From Eutreptiella sp. 'Long Island Sound 2002' (Eukaryota; Euglenozoa; Euglenophyceae; Eutreptiales; Eutreptiaceae), in contig OZ038378.1 in assembly GCA_964036045.1 (NCBI GenBank), forward strand, positions 39,619,228-39,683,227: a stretch of 64,000 bases of DNA. Reading direction: 5' to 3'. The notes below the pieces were generated by a model, which saw nothing but the letters and a program-made list of their open reading frames with translations, made no database searches and was not told the DNA's origin. Below, in pieces: positions 54,453 to 63,941 of this stretch (positions are counted from its first letter, which is position 1; every line of letters starts with the position of its first letter). A program made the translations under genes and the position numbers.

Positions 54453-54840
54453 TCAAACATGAGGGAATCTCGTGCTGGACTCAGTGTAAGGCCATAACGG
54501 GCAACAAAAGGGTATGCCAGAAAAGTTCTGGGCCCAACGGAGGCCAAATGGACAGTGACTTGCACGGACTTCACTGTCACATGCCCCCCTGTTGTGCCTA
54601 ACCAGCAATGACACGCTGCATTTCACTGCTTGGTTCCCACCAGCCAATCTGTTCTTGCCGGCGCGAACCAAGCGGATGGGCAACTCAGCTTTCGTACAGT
54701 GCATTGCATCAAAGGTTTCCCACCCCGCAACGGCCAATACCTCGCATCCCGAATCTATGAGGGTTGCGATATCACGGAGGGCATTTTCAGGTGTATTATC
54801 TATAGTGTATGCACCTGAAAGTATTAGTCCCTTCTGCGGC
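54453..54840 (-). pseudogene. Retroviral-type aspartic protease, broken
   Basis: The minus strand reads DIATLIDSGCEVLAVAGWE with the catalytic D-S-G at 54747-54755, after a strand-like GLILSGAYTIDNTPENAL. It continues KAELPIRLVRAGKNRLAGG. Near 54580 the reading moves to another frame (VTVKSVQVTVHLASVGPRTF), showing a frameshift. Unlike the 29-46 kb chromovirus, the catalytic Asp is kept here. Confidence 0.75.
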
Positions 54841-55044
54841 CTTTTGGGATTGCCCGGTCAGGGCTCCCTCGGCGGAACCGGCTCACCATCGGTGAGTTGC
54901 ACGGTACAAAGACGAGCTCGTTTCAGACCCAACACGAAGTCCACTTTCAACAGCGGCTTCTTAACATGCAACCCTGGCGTCACTTTACCAGGCCGCTGAC
55001 GCCCCTAGGACTTGGTCCCTTTCGCCGCTGTCTTTGCTTCAAAT

Positions 55045-55869
55045 TCAGCCTTGAGGTGGGGGTGCTTCTTCCAGCACTGATCCACCAGGTGGCCTATCCT
55101 TTTGCAATGGGAGCATTCCTTTGGGCGAACCTGTGCTCTTCGGCGTCAGGTTTCCTGGTCCTGTTTCTGAATAGGGCTTGCCGGGTTGAAAAATCAACCG
55201 CTTTCGGAGGTGTGGGTGTTTTTTCCAACAATTCTCCTCCCTATGCCCAGGAAAACCACAAAAAGGACATTTAGGCCCTTTCTTGGGGACCGGTTGTCCT
55301 ATGGCATTCACATACCATTCATCCCACTCATCAGGTGGTTCCAAAACCTGGGCATTGTTCGCGTTAGGCGGAGCCTCGGATTCCCCGATCGCATTCACCT
55401 GTTCCTCCACGGGCTCGACACCCATGAAATTCAAAGACGCCACGTTGGGGCGCTTATTCAAGGGCAACAGTCGCCATTTCTGGTGATCCTGATGACACTT
55501 GACAGCGTCCTTCTGTCTAGGTTCCACTTGGCAGAAAAAGTAGAACGTGAGGTAGGTGAATTCAAGCCCTCCCGACTTGTTCTCCTCATTAACAAGTTTA
55601 TAAACGAGGCCGTCATGGTGGACCAAAGCGTCCAAGAATCTTTGTCGGGCATGACCAAATGTAACCCCCTCTCGTACTTGACTCCCCCAGTAAATGAAAT
55701 CCTCCATGAAGTTGGAGAGCTCACCTACCGAAAAGTTCTTAGGAACAGTTAGCCCATGGAAAACATGGTCGGGGACATTTTTGTTCACCCGGCGGTTGAC
55801 TTCCCGCAAAACACCCTCTTTTACTTGGGCGTAACTCAGGTTCCTACGGATCATCACTTTCTGAGTGTC

Positions 55870-55871
<2 letters not shown>
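55045..55871 (-). pseudogene. gag: Gag with CCHC zinc knuckle, N-terminus cut
   Basis: RNA-binding structural protein fragment. The N-terminal part (NLSYAQVKEGVLREVN, ELSNFMEDFIYWGSQVREG) is helical like a gag core. A knuckle of spacing C-x2-C-x4-H-x4-C (CPFCGFPGHREENC) is at 55228-55269, and a proline-rich tail follows. The frame is open upstream into the T-tract (as AAA codons), so it has no natural start: coding was severed at 55872 when the T-tract and LINE sequence arrived. Confidence 0.75.

Positions 55872-55901
<30 letters not shown>
55872..55901. repeat. 30-bp T tract at the gypsy/LINE junction
   Basis: Thirty consecutive T between the minus-strand gag and the 5' end of the plus-strand LINE. 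On the minus strand it is a poly(A). It may be the tail of a minus-oriented retroposon, an insertion artefact, or target sequence. Confidence 0.9.
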
Positions 55902-56098
55902 CGATTGACCCTCAGCATTTTGTTGATGGATCCACCAGTAGTCCAGGCTATTCGGTGATTGGAGAAAATCCTGGGCTGTTCAAGTTCTGGAGCCTTTCCC
56001 GCAGTTTTCAAATCATCATCTCAATTCCCGAGTTCAAATCCACGCTCGCAATCTTTCAATTGACGCCAAGCCACCTTTTCGTTCATCCCGAAAACACC

Positions 56099-58810
56099 AT
56101 GAATTTCACCCTATTTGGAAGCTCCAAAGCCGCCGATGATGGCCTTTCAACGCTATTCAACTATTCTCCGTCACACCTCTTTCAAAAACACCAAGCCTCA
56201 AATTCGCCGTTGCAAACACGCTTTCCGTCACGCCAACTTGAAGCCATTGAAGGCAAAATATTTGACACACGCCAACGCATTTTCGTTCCCGAAGTCTACC
56301 GCCGACTACAAGACTACTCCGAGTTTTACCTGGATGTGGAAGGCACCGATATTCAATCCGCCTTCGTTGGGAGCAACTCCACGGAAATTCTAGATCGAGG
56401 TAGGGTCTCTTCCGTTGCGCACAATAACTACAACGAGCTCGAAAAGCTTTTGTTCAAGCACAAGCGTTTCTACCTAAAGCCGTATGAGTTGGACTATTCC
56501 CAAGCCGAAGCCAAGGAGTCTCCACCCACCGCCACCCCGTGGGCTAAACAATTAAGAACCGTGCTAGATAAAGCCAAAGAAGAGAACAAAGACCTCAAAG
56601 GATGGTTCGTTATTCCGGCGTGGGACGCTCAAGTGGTTGCCGCCACCTTTCGCATGCTAGGCTCAACTTCCGCCCTTTTTCCTCTTCTTCCGTACATTTC
56701 TAGCGTGATATGTATGCACGGGGCGCAACTCCGGGACGCCTACAAGGTACAAAGGGACGGCAAAGACTCCTACGAGTTCCGCACGAGCGGCCATCAAACG
56801 ATGCCGTATGTTGCCTTGCTCCTAAACACCTCTTCCTTTGACGGGTGCCGATATGAAGACATCAATTTTAAGTTTGAACCTTTCCGCTTCGCCGCCAAGC
56901 ACGCCCATCCAACGGTGCGAGACCTCCGGTTGCACAAAACACTACGTTTTGAGGTGAGCATAGAATTCCTTGATCACATTGATCCTTCGCCGCCGGAAGA
57001 GAGAGATAAAACTAAACCAAGGCAACGCAAAATTGGAGACGCCCGTGCTTTCATGAAGTTAATGAACGAAATGTTTGTCCCCGCGCTAGCAAACGTATCG
57101 GTGAACACCAAAAATGCCTACTACCCGTTTGGCCACATAGTCCCTTCCGAGAGCCCGCATTGGGCCTACTACCGGTTTGATTGGGAACTCCCATCTCGCT
57201 TTGCCGACGAGCTCATGTTTAAGGTCCGAGAGTGCGCCCAATTCCTCACCGGAGAACTCCTTGCAATGGACATGCACGCTTTGCCGACTACCGAAGTGTA
57301 TCGAGCCGTGATCGCTAGGGACCGAAAGGAAAGAAACAAAGACCTACAAGCTCCGGAAATGCTCACCATGATGATCGCCAACCTGCCCGGTGGACGGGGC
57401 GCCTCACCGCCCCTAGGAGCGATGTTCCGGTCTAAAGATTCCTTGGTCGTGGCGATTGACACCACTCACGCGCCGTGCGACGTCATGAAGACCGGTGTCC
57501 AAACGTTAGCTATCCGCTTCTTCCACTCATGCGGCATTGTCCTCTTTCATGGCATAGATGGGCAATTAGTGCGGTTCTCGTCACGATCCGACGGCAACGC
57601 GAGGTCCGCGCCTTCGGGCGCCCCCGAGCGAGCCCACGCGACGCCGGCCCCGCCCTCATACGACTCATCTAAGGCCCCGAAGACCGCCGTGCTCCTAGTG
57701 GCCCCAAGATCGGCGCACGCTCTCGACTTGCGCGTCCAAGCGGGGTTTCTTGGCCCGTACGTGTCGTTCGAGCCCACGAGGCCTCCCTACGAACACCAAC
57801 AAGCCTACCTCGTGGTCTACGAAAAGGGGGAATCCGCGCTGCTAGCGCATGATTTCAAATATGGAGACGCTGCCTTTGCCCCACTACACCGCAACCTCAT
57901 CGCCCTCGAGAAGATCCTCCCCGCTCAAGACCCGGATGTGGCCGAGCACGAGCAACCCATAGTGCAGCGCCTCCAAGCGGGAGCCGCCTTGGGGTCCACG
58001 GCCTTCGTGTCCCAACTTGTCACCGCCCTTCGTGAAAGGCCCGCTACGGGGCTAACTGAGCGCATCAGCGAGTGGAACGCGGCACCGGAGGACGCCGGCG
58101 CCGCTACGCCAACGCCGGGACCAAGCCGCATCGAAGAGATGTCCGAGACCAGCGTCCCGCTGCTTGCTCCACTAGGAGGCGAGGCGACCACCCTCCTACC
58201 CCCCGACCACGGTGCCCCCACCCCCGCCTCGGATATTCAAATCGACCCCCGCCTCCCCGCTGGTTTTTATTACGTCCGCGACGTATTCTCCGAAAGCCAA
58301 GAGGAAACGGTAAAAAAGATTCTCCACGACAACACGTGGGAGAAGTACCACGGGCGCTCAGTCCAACACTTCGGCCACGCATACCTCGGCCCGAGCAAAG
58401 TCGCCGCCACGTCCCCCATCCCGGAAGAGTTTTCCTCCATCCTCCAAACCTACATTGCCGCGCTGGAGCGGCTAGGCCTCTCACATCCTCCTCCCAACCA
58501 AATCACGGGCACAATGTATCTCCCGGGAGAGGGCATCGGCTACCACGGGGACGACCCCTTGCTAGGCGACCCAGTGTCCATTTTTGGTTCCCAATCGGAC
58601 ACCACAATGTTCTTTAAGAACCCCTCCAACGGGGACTCCTTTCGCATCCGCCTGTTTGCCCGCTCTCTCCTGGTCCTCACGGGGGCCGCACGCCATGAGT
58701 GGCACCACGGTATACCTCGACGGAGAGAAGACGAAGTGTTTGGGCTAACCGTCCCTCGTACCGTCCCTCGCCTCGCTCTAATCCTCCGACACATACCACA
58801 GGCAAGCTAA
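56099..58810 (+). CDS. LINE ORF1 protein with C-terminal AlkB domain (903 aa)
   Basis: The ATG at 56099 is the likely start; the frame is open back to 55865, but that part reads through the T tract as poly-Phe. The first 530 or so residues have no domain I recognise (FSQ/FDTRQRIFVPEVYRRL-type sequence, then long mixed alpha/beta stretches). A low-complexity Ala/Pro linker (about 510-545) is followed by a second unknown segment (about 550-640) and another Ala/Pro-rich linker. Residues 720-903 form an AlkB-type dioxygenase. No RRM or zinc knuckle, the usual LINE ORF1 features, is visible. By position the protein should bind element RNA or assist ORF2. It stops at TAA 58808-58810, about 90 bp before the ORF2 frame opens. 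Confidence 0.85.
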   Translation: MNFTLFGSSKAADDGLSTLFNYSPSHLFQKHQASNSPLQTRFPSRQLEAIEGKIFDTRQRIFVPEVYRRLQDYSEFYLDVEGTDIQSAFVGSNSTEILDRGRVSSVAHNNYNELEKLLFKHKRFYLKPYELDYSQAEAKESPPTATPWAKQLRTVLDKAKEENKDLKGWFVIPAWDAQVVAATFRMLGSTSALFPLLPYISSVICMHGAQLRDAYKVQRDGKDSYEFRTSGHQTMPYVALLLNTSSFDGCRYEDINFKFEPFRFAAKHAHPTVRDLRLHKTLRFEVSIEFLDHIDPSPPEERDKTKPRQRKIGDARAFMKLMNEMFVPALANVSVNTKNAYYPFGHIVPSESPHWAYYRFDWELPSRFADELMFKVRECAQFLTGELLAMDMHALPTTEVYRAVIARDRKERNKDLQAPEMLTMMIANLPGGRGASPPLGAMFRSKDSLVVAIDTTHAPCDVMKTGVQTLAIRFFHSCGIVLFHGIDGQLVRFSSRSDGNARSAPSGAPERAHATPAPPSYDSSKAPKTAVLLVAPRSAHALDLRVQAGFLGPYVSFEPTRPPYEHQQAYLVVYEKGESALLAHDFKYGDAAFAPLHRNLIALEKILPAQDPDVAEHEQPIVQRLQAGAALGSTAFVSQLVTALRERPATGLTERISEWNAAPEDAGAATPTPGPSRIEEMSETSVPLLAPLGGEATTLLPPDHGAPTPASDIQIDPRLPAGFYYVRDVFSESQEETVKKILHDNTWEKYHGRSVQHFGHAYLGPSKVAATSPIPEEFSSILQTYIAALERLGLSHPPPNQITGTMYLPGEGIGYHGDDPLLGDPVSIFGSQSDTTMFFKNPSNGDSFRIRLFARSLLVLTGAARHEWHHGIPRRREDEVFGLTVPRTVPRLALILRHIPQAS
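58258..58807 (+). other. AlkB-like 2-oxoglutarate/Fe(II) dioxygenase domain
   Basis: Oxidative demethylase fold that removes N-alkyl lesions such as 1-methyladenine and 3-methylcytosine from nucleic acid. Visible in order (ORF1 numbering from the ATG at 56099): AGFYYVRDVFSESQEE entry helix; NQITGTMYLPGEGIGYHGDD with iron ligands H816 and D818 (CAC at 58544, GAC at 58550); LLVLTGAARHEWHHGIP with iron ligand H870; and RLALILR with R891 and R897 in the R-x5-R spacing that binds 2-oxoglutarate. All catalytic positions are present, so activity is plausible. Substrate is unknown; element RNA or cDNA is an inference. Confidence 0.87.
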
Positions 58811-58895
58811 CCCACGAAAGCCAGAGGGCCGGGTACCCGCCTCCTGCACTGTCCAGCCCCCTCTACCTGAACACAAAAGGGCCAAGATTCAGTGA
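58811..58895 (+). other. Spacer between LINE ORF1 and ORF2
   Basis: Short gap from the ORF1 stop to the last stop in the ORF2 frame (TGA 58893-58895). No ATG in the ORF2 frame follows before the endonuclease domain, so how ORF2 is started is unclear. Confidence 0.6.
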
Positions 58896-61800
58896 ACCAC
58901 CGGCCCAGTCACGGCTTCCACCATCACAGGCAAGGGGCTAGACGACGAGCTCACCTCGGCCGGGATACCGGCCGACCAAATTCAGCACTTTCTTTGCCTT
59001 AGCCAGCCCAGCCAGCCCGGCTCCCCAGTGCCCCCCCAGCCCCCCCCTATCCCGCCCCCCCCGAGATCCAAAACGCGCCTACGGAAGGGCTACCAACGGC
59101 CTCACCGCCCCCCCATACCCCTCCCTTCAGAACTGCGTTTTCTATCCCACAACTTGCAGAAGAAACCCATAGTGAGCAGCCAAATTCTCCGACACCTCAA
59201 GAACGACTTCGACATCCTCTTCCTCCAAGAAATCAATCACGCCCCCATCCTCCCCCACGTATACGCCTACGGTTCGGGCACTAAAGCCACCATCGTTTCG
59301 AATATCAGCCAAGACAAACACTCCAGAGGCGAGCATGGTTCCGTCTTGGTCTGTTCCCCCCGGCTCTCCCGCTTCGTTACCCCCCTTCCCCGACTAGATA
59401 CAGAAGGGATGCTGGCGGCAGCCGTTCTCACTCTCCCGGGGGCCCCGCCCACCTTGCTGGTCTCGGTATACGCCCCAAGCACGGACGTCCACCGCTCAAA
59501 AATTGAAAACATCCTACGGCCACTCATGCATCAGTATCCTAACCACGTCCTCGGTGGGGACACCAATTGCATAATGTGCCCTGAACTAGACGGATCGAAC
59601 CTCCAAACGGACAACGAATGGCCGTGGCTTCGCAGACAGATCACGAGCGACCCGCCGCGCCTCATCGATACCTTTCGGCACTTTCACCCGACCGAGCGGT
59701 CCTTCTCCCGATACCCCACCCCGTACAGGGCAAGCAGTAGCCGCCTTGACCATATTTTGCTCTCCCCGGCGGCCTCGGAATTTTTTGCCCCCACCTCTGC
59801 AACCATCCAAACCGACGACAAAACGTCAGACCACCACCCAGTCACGTACACCTCTCAAGTCCCCCCTCACCCTTTTACCGAAGCTCCCACAACTAAGAGG
59901 AAAGTTTTCCGAAAACTGACGGAGCGGGAACGCTCCAAGCACCACGACTCCCTTGCCCCCCTGGCGCGGTGGTGCGAGTCTACCCTCCCCCGCTTTGAGT
60001 CCTTGTCCTCGGCGGACATCGAGCTTTTCACAGACGTCGTGCTGGAGGAAGTGGCGACCAGCTACCACAGTATCACCACGCCGTCACGCCCTACCTCCTC
60101 GGCTCTGGTAAAGAAAATCAAAGAGTCCCTGCAAACCCTGCCCCCCCCCAGCCATCCCAACTACCCCGCTTCCATGGACACGCTCAACAAACTCGTCAAG
60201 GAGTGGGAAACCAAAGTGAACAAGGCCGCAACCACCAAAATCCATCGGTGCCTGGTGAGGAAAACTAGGATCAAACGCACCATCAACGAGGCGCTCAACC
60301 CCGTGGAACGAGGTGAAATAACGCTGAAGCGCCCGGGCACCACACAGCTCGTCTCCACCCCCAAAGAAGTGGGCTCTATTTTCTCTTCTACACTCCTCAC
60401 CCTGGGGGGCAGCCTCGAATACGCACCGCCGAACACTCTAGTGGATCGCCTACTCGCACACTCCCCCGCCTGCCCCGAACCCACAAAACACGGCCTCCTC
60501 CCTGACATTACCTGGGAATCGTTACGCAACACGCTTAAGAGGTCCAAGCCCAACAAGGCGGGGGGGCGGGACTTCACAAACAACTACACTTTGCACGTCT
60601 CCCCCCCCCCTATCCAACAATTCATTTGGAAGGTATGCAACTACTACCTCCACCGGCCGTTGCCCGAGAAATGGCTCGAAGCCAACATTATCTTGCTTTT
60701 TAAGAAAGGGGACGTGATGAACCCGGTAAATTACAGGCCTATAGCCTTGCTGAACAGCGTTTACAAAATAATTGCAACACACGCCAACCGAGAGCTACTG
60801 GCAGCGGCCATTGAACATTCCATCATACACCCCACCCAGTTCGGCGGGCTTCCGAACCGCAGATGCCAGGACCACATTTTCAACCTCTTATCCACGTTTC
60901 GGGAATCGGTCGGTAGCTACAGCCTCTACATTGATTTCAATAAGGCTTTTAACTCCGTCCCCCACACCACCCTCTTCACAGTTCTATCCCGCCTGAACTT
61001 TCCTACGCCCCTTGTAAACCTCATTCAATCCTTGTACCGTGCCCCTCGCGACTTCCCAGTGGTGTCAGGTCAAACCCACTCCTCACACCTGCAAACCAGA
61101 GGCGTTCGGCAAGGATGCCCCATGTCACCAATCCTTTTCTGCCTCTACCTGAATGTGCTCCTCTTCGCCTTGCCGTCCCACGTCACTGCACCCCCCTCCC
61201 CACACGAATCGGGCCACGCCTTTGTTGACGACCTCCTCTATCGATCAGAGAATGGGGACCGCATACAGCAAGTTTTAAACTTCTTCGACACGGTCGCCAG
61301 GGAGTGGGGTCTAGACCTTAACCTCAGCAAAACCGAGATCCACGCTATGGGAACAGCTCCCCCCAGAACCTTCACCTCCCCCTCGGGCACCCCCCTGTCG
61401 ACAACAAACCAAAAGACGGGGCAACCACACAATTGCTACAAATACCTAGGGGTATACATCTTCACCGCCAACCATGAGGCACAAACACTGGCATTGGCCA
61501 AGTCGGAAATACGCTCATTTTTCACAACCCTCCAACCCCTCCAGCTCACCCTTTCGGAATACATTCTCTTGGTGAACGTCCAACTCATCCCCATTCTTTC
61601 CTACCGCCTCATGGCACACCCCCTGGCCCTGAACGAGTTGGGGGCCCTACAGGCCATGATCTGGCAAAATGTTGCGCATGACCCCTCCCCGGACAGAGCC
61701 AACAGGATCTCCCGCCTCGTCTCCCCTAAGGCCCGCTACACCCCTCGCCACCAGGGAGGCTTAGGACTCCGCCACTTCACTTTTTCAATTTGCATGGCCC

Positions 61801-63941
61801 TGGTAAACACCGCAATAAGGTACCTCAACGGAGACGGCCCGGCCTCGACAAACGAATCTTTTTCCGAAGCAATGCTCTCCACCACACGCAACCCAATCCA
61901 AGACACCATCATGGACGCATGCCACGCCATAGGCTTCCGATACCACAGCACCGGCCTCTGGGCCTCCTGCCCCCCCTCCCTTTTCCTCCCAAAAGAAAAA
62001 GTCCAGGTCCGGTTCCTAGCCACCAAGCCGGCACCACAATACAGCAAGTTCGGCAACAGATTAAAACGGACGCCCCAGGACCTGGGGTTCCACCTAGGTA
62101 CAGTCACGGAAGTGCACTCAGAATCGGCCACACTCCAGTTTTCGGACGGCACCACCCACACCATCAAAAACCCCGGTCTCCGCCGCAACGAGAAAGAATA
62201 CACCTTTCAAAACCCAGCCATTACTGTCCTCCCTCAACTGGCGGGGCGCCACGAACTGCTCACCCCCCCCCTTCTTCACCCTCAAGAATACATCCTCAAC
62301 CCCCCCCCCGGGCCATACGGCGGGGTCCTACTCGACTCGTCACTGCATGGCGAGCTGTACCGGCTCCCAGATGAACCTCACTCCCTTGACCCCGACGACC
62401 TCGAAGAATGGGGTTGTGAAGCAGCCCTTGCCCTCCTCCTCGCATCGTCCCCCGGCACGACATGGGTGTACTTGGATGGCTCAGCGGGCGCCTTGGGCTA
62501 CGGATCGGCGGCCACCCTGTTTTTTCCAAATGGCTCCAGATGGGTACTGTGCCAAACGTCCCCGTACCAGTCATCAGAGGGGTCGGAGTTCTGGGCCGCT
62601 ATTATGTTCCTACGGTGGGCCCTTGCATCTCACCCGCACCTCACCTTCGCCGTGCTAGGGGACAACCTCCACGTTATCACTGTTCTCTCTCCGAACACCC
62701 CCCCAGGCCTCCCATCACGCTCGCCAGCCGGCACGTGGGAATCCTCTCTCCAGTCCATTCAGGCCTCCCTACGCCCAGGGATGATCCAGGGTTGGGGGTG
62801 GATCAAGGGGCACGCCGGGTTCGTGGGGAATGAAATCTCAGATGCTTACTCAAAGTGGGCCGCCCACGTGATGGTCTGGGACCCCTCCCTCCTTCCCCCC
62901 CCCCCGATAGGGTGCATATCCAGGGGCCCCCTCCCAGTCATACACAAATTGACTACAACCTCAATCAAGCATCTCCTCCCTCGCCACGAACACGAAAACA
63001 TCCACGCACCGTCCAGCTTCCATTTTTACAATCACACTTCGTGGTTCAAAGGCCTCCCTTTCAAATGGTCCTCCGGAAATTTCAACATGGCGCCATTTGC
63101 TTTCCACGACGACTTGCGCCCTCGCCATTGCCACGCTTGCCCCGACCCGCACCCGATGGATGTTATCTCTTTCGTCTCACACTGCCCAACGTGCGAACAC
63201 CTGGTCCAATCCTACATTCAATGCTGGCGCCCCCCCTTCACCACGGTGGTGTCCCAATGGTGGTCCGCGACCACACACGTGGGGGAGAGACGCAATTTCG
63301 TCCGGGGGCTTGTTCCCATGACGCTGTACACCAAACTCACAACCCCCCCCTCCGGCCGAAGAAAACCAGCACACTGTCACGACTTAAAACTCGCCCTGAA
63401 GGATCGTGTTCCCCTGCTCCTCAGCGCCCTATACCGCACGCTGGAATGGCTAAAAGACCACCCCCCCCCAGCCCCGCTCACCCCCCCTACGGGCCCCAAC
63501 TCATGGGGACGCCCCTGGTCGCCCTACAGCACGTCGCACACCGCCCAACAACGCCCCCCCCCCGCCTACCACCCTCCCCCCCCCCTCCCGGACAAAGTCG
63601 CACACAAGCCCCCAAAACGCCCCCGCCCCCCATCTCCTGCGGCACACACCAAAACTCGAAAACACGGCCGCCAGCCCCCAAGGCCCGTCCGGCCTCTATC
63701 ACTGAAACGCGGTACCGCAAGTCAACCCCAGCCAGAGCCTCCGCCCCCCAAACGGCCGCTCACAATCAGGGACATGTTCAACCTCCCCCCCCCCCCTAGA
63801 CCAGCACCCCCCCTCGCCGCCTCCGCCCCCATTTCCGCCCCTTCTCCTCGCATAACAAGGTACTTCGCACCAGCCCCCCCCTCCCCCGCGAGTACAAACT
63901 CACAATCGTCCTCACACTCGTCCAACGTGTCATCTCTTTGA
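58896..63941 (+). CDS. LINE ORF2: endonuclease, RT, RNase H
   Basis: Enzyme for target-primed reverse transcription. Endonuclease: FLSHN near 59142, LFLQEIN near 59220, VSVYAPS, GGDTN (usually GGDFN), SRLDHILLS and SDHHPV near 59828. RT: NYRPIALLNSVYKI near 60729, LYIDFNKAFNSV, GVRQGCPMSPILF near 61102, and FVDD at 61221-61232 (FADD or YADD is usual). RNase H: YLDGSAG (Asp at 62475), SSEGSEFWAA, LGDNLHV, GHAGFVGNEISDAY. Then CHAC-PDPHP and HCPTCEH (63126-63200), a Cys/His motif like those at LINE ORF2 ends, and a proline-rich tail with TIRDMFNLP and ITRYFAP. No in-frame ATG precedes the endonuclease: GTG 59028 is the first near-start, and the open frame reaches 58896. Confidence 0.92.
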   Translation, partial: TTGPVTASTITGKGLDDELTSAGIPADQIQHFLCLSQPSQPGSPVPPQPPPIPPPPRSKTRLRKGYQRPHRPPIPLPSELRFLSHNLQKKPIVSSQILRHLKNDFDILFLQEINHAPILPHVYAYGSGTKATIVSNISQDKHSRGEHGSVLVCSPRLSRFVTPLPRLDTEGMLAAAVLTLPGAPPTLLVSVYAPSTDVHRSKIENILRPLMHQYPNHVLGGDTNCIMCPELDGSNLQTDNEWPWLRRQITSDPPRLIDTFRHFHPTERSFSRYPTPYRASSSRLDHILLSPAASEFFAPTSATIQTDDKTSDHHPVTYTSQVPPHPFTEAPTTKRKVFRKLTERERSKHHDSLAPLARWCESTLPRFESLSSADIELFTDVVLEEVATSYHSITTPSRPTSSALVKKIKESLQTLPPPSHPNYPASMDTLNKLVKEWETKVNKAATTKIHRCLVRKTRIKRTINEALNPVERGEITLKRPGTTQLVSTPKEVGSIFSSTLLTLGGSLEYAPPNTLVDRLLAHSPACPEPTKHGLLPDITWESLRNTLKRSKPNKAGGRDFTNNYTLHVSPPPIQQFIWKVCNYYLHRPLPEKWLEANIILLFKKGDVMNPVNYRPIALLNSVYKIIATHANRELLAAAIEHSIIHPTQFGGLPNRRCQDHIFNLLSTFRESVGSYSLYIDFNKAFNSVPHTTLFTVLSRLNFPTPLVNLIQSLYRAPRDFPVVSGQTHSSHLQTRGVRQGCPMSPILFCLYLNVLLFALPSHVTAPPSPHESGHAFVDDLLYRSENGDRIQQVLNFFDTVAREWGLDLNLSKTEIHAMGTAPPRTFTSPSGTPLSTTNQKTGQPHNCYKYLGVYIFTANHEAQTLALAKSEIRSFFTTLQPLQLTLSEYILLVNVQLIPILSYRLMAHPLALNELGALQAMIWQNVAHDPSPDRANRISRLVSPKARYTPRHQGGLGLRHFTFSICMALVNTAIRYLNGDGPASTNESFSEAMLSTTRNPIQDTIMDACHAIGFRYHSTGLWASCPPSLFLPKEKVQVRFLATKPAPQYSKFGNRLKRTPQDLGFHLGTVTEVHSESATLQFSDGTTHTIKNPGLRRNEKEYTFQNPAITVLPQLAGRHELLTPPLLHPQEYILNPPPGPYGGVLLDSSLHGELYRLPDEPHSLDPDDLEEWGCEAALALLLASSPGTTWVYLDGSAGALGYGSAATLFFPNGSRWVLCQTSPYQSSEGSEFWAAIMFLRWALASHPHLTFAVLGDNLHVITVLSPNTPPGLPSRSPAGTWESSLQSIQASLRPGMIQGWGWIKGHAGFVGNEISDAYSKWAAHVMVWDPSLLPPPPIGCISRGPLPVIHKLTTTSIKHLLPRHEHENIHAPSSFHFYNHTSWFKGLPFKWSSGNFNMAPFAFHDDLRPRHCHACPDPHPMDVISFVSHCPTCEHLVQSYIQCWRPPFTTVVSQWWSATTHVGERRNFVRGLVPMTLYTKLTTPPSGRRKPAHCHDLKLALKDRVPLLLSALYRTLEWLKDHPPPAPLTPPTGPNSWGRPWSPYSTSHTAQQRPPPAYHPPPPLPDKVAHKPPKRPRPPSPAAHTKTRKHGRQPPRPVRPLSLKRGTASQPQPEPPPPKRPLTIRDMFNLPPPPRPAPPLAASAPISAPSPRITRYFAPAPPSPASTNSQSSSHSSNVSSL

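Larger units (their letters stand above)
48440..55871 (-). mobile_element. Decayed Ty3/gypsy element on the minus strand
   Basis: Reading from right to left are a gag with a CCHC knuckle, an aspartic protease, RT, RNase H, integrase and a chromodomain-like tail, each in pieces separated by frameshifts and stops. Domain order is that of Ty3/gypsy. The gag N-terminus is cut by a T-tract and the LINE at 55872. No convincing LTR pair is visible. It differs clearly in sequence from the chromovirus at 29-46 kb. Confidence 0.85.

Noticed and set aside
56020-56050. Pol III B-box-like GTTCAAATCC upstream of LINE ORF1
   Set aside because: No A-box at a suitable distance and no tRNA or SINE structure; likely chance in the LINE 5' region.
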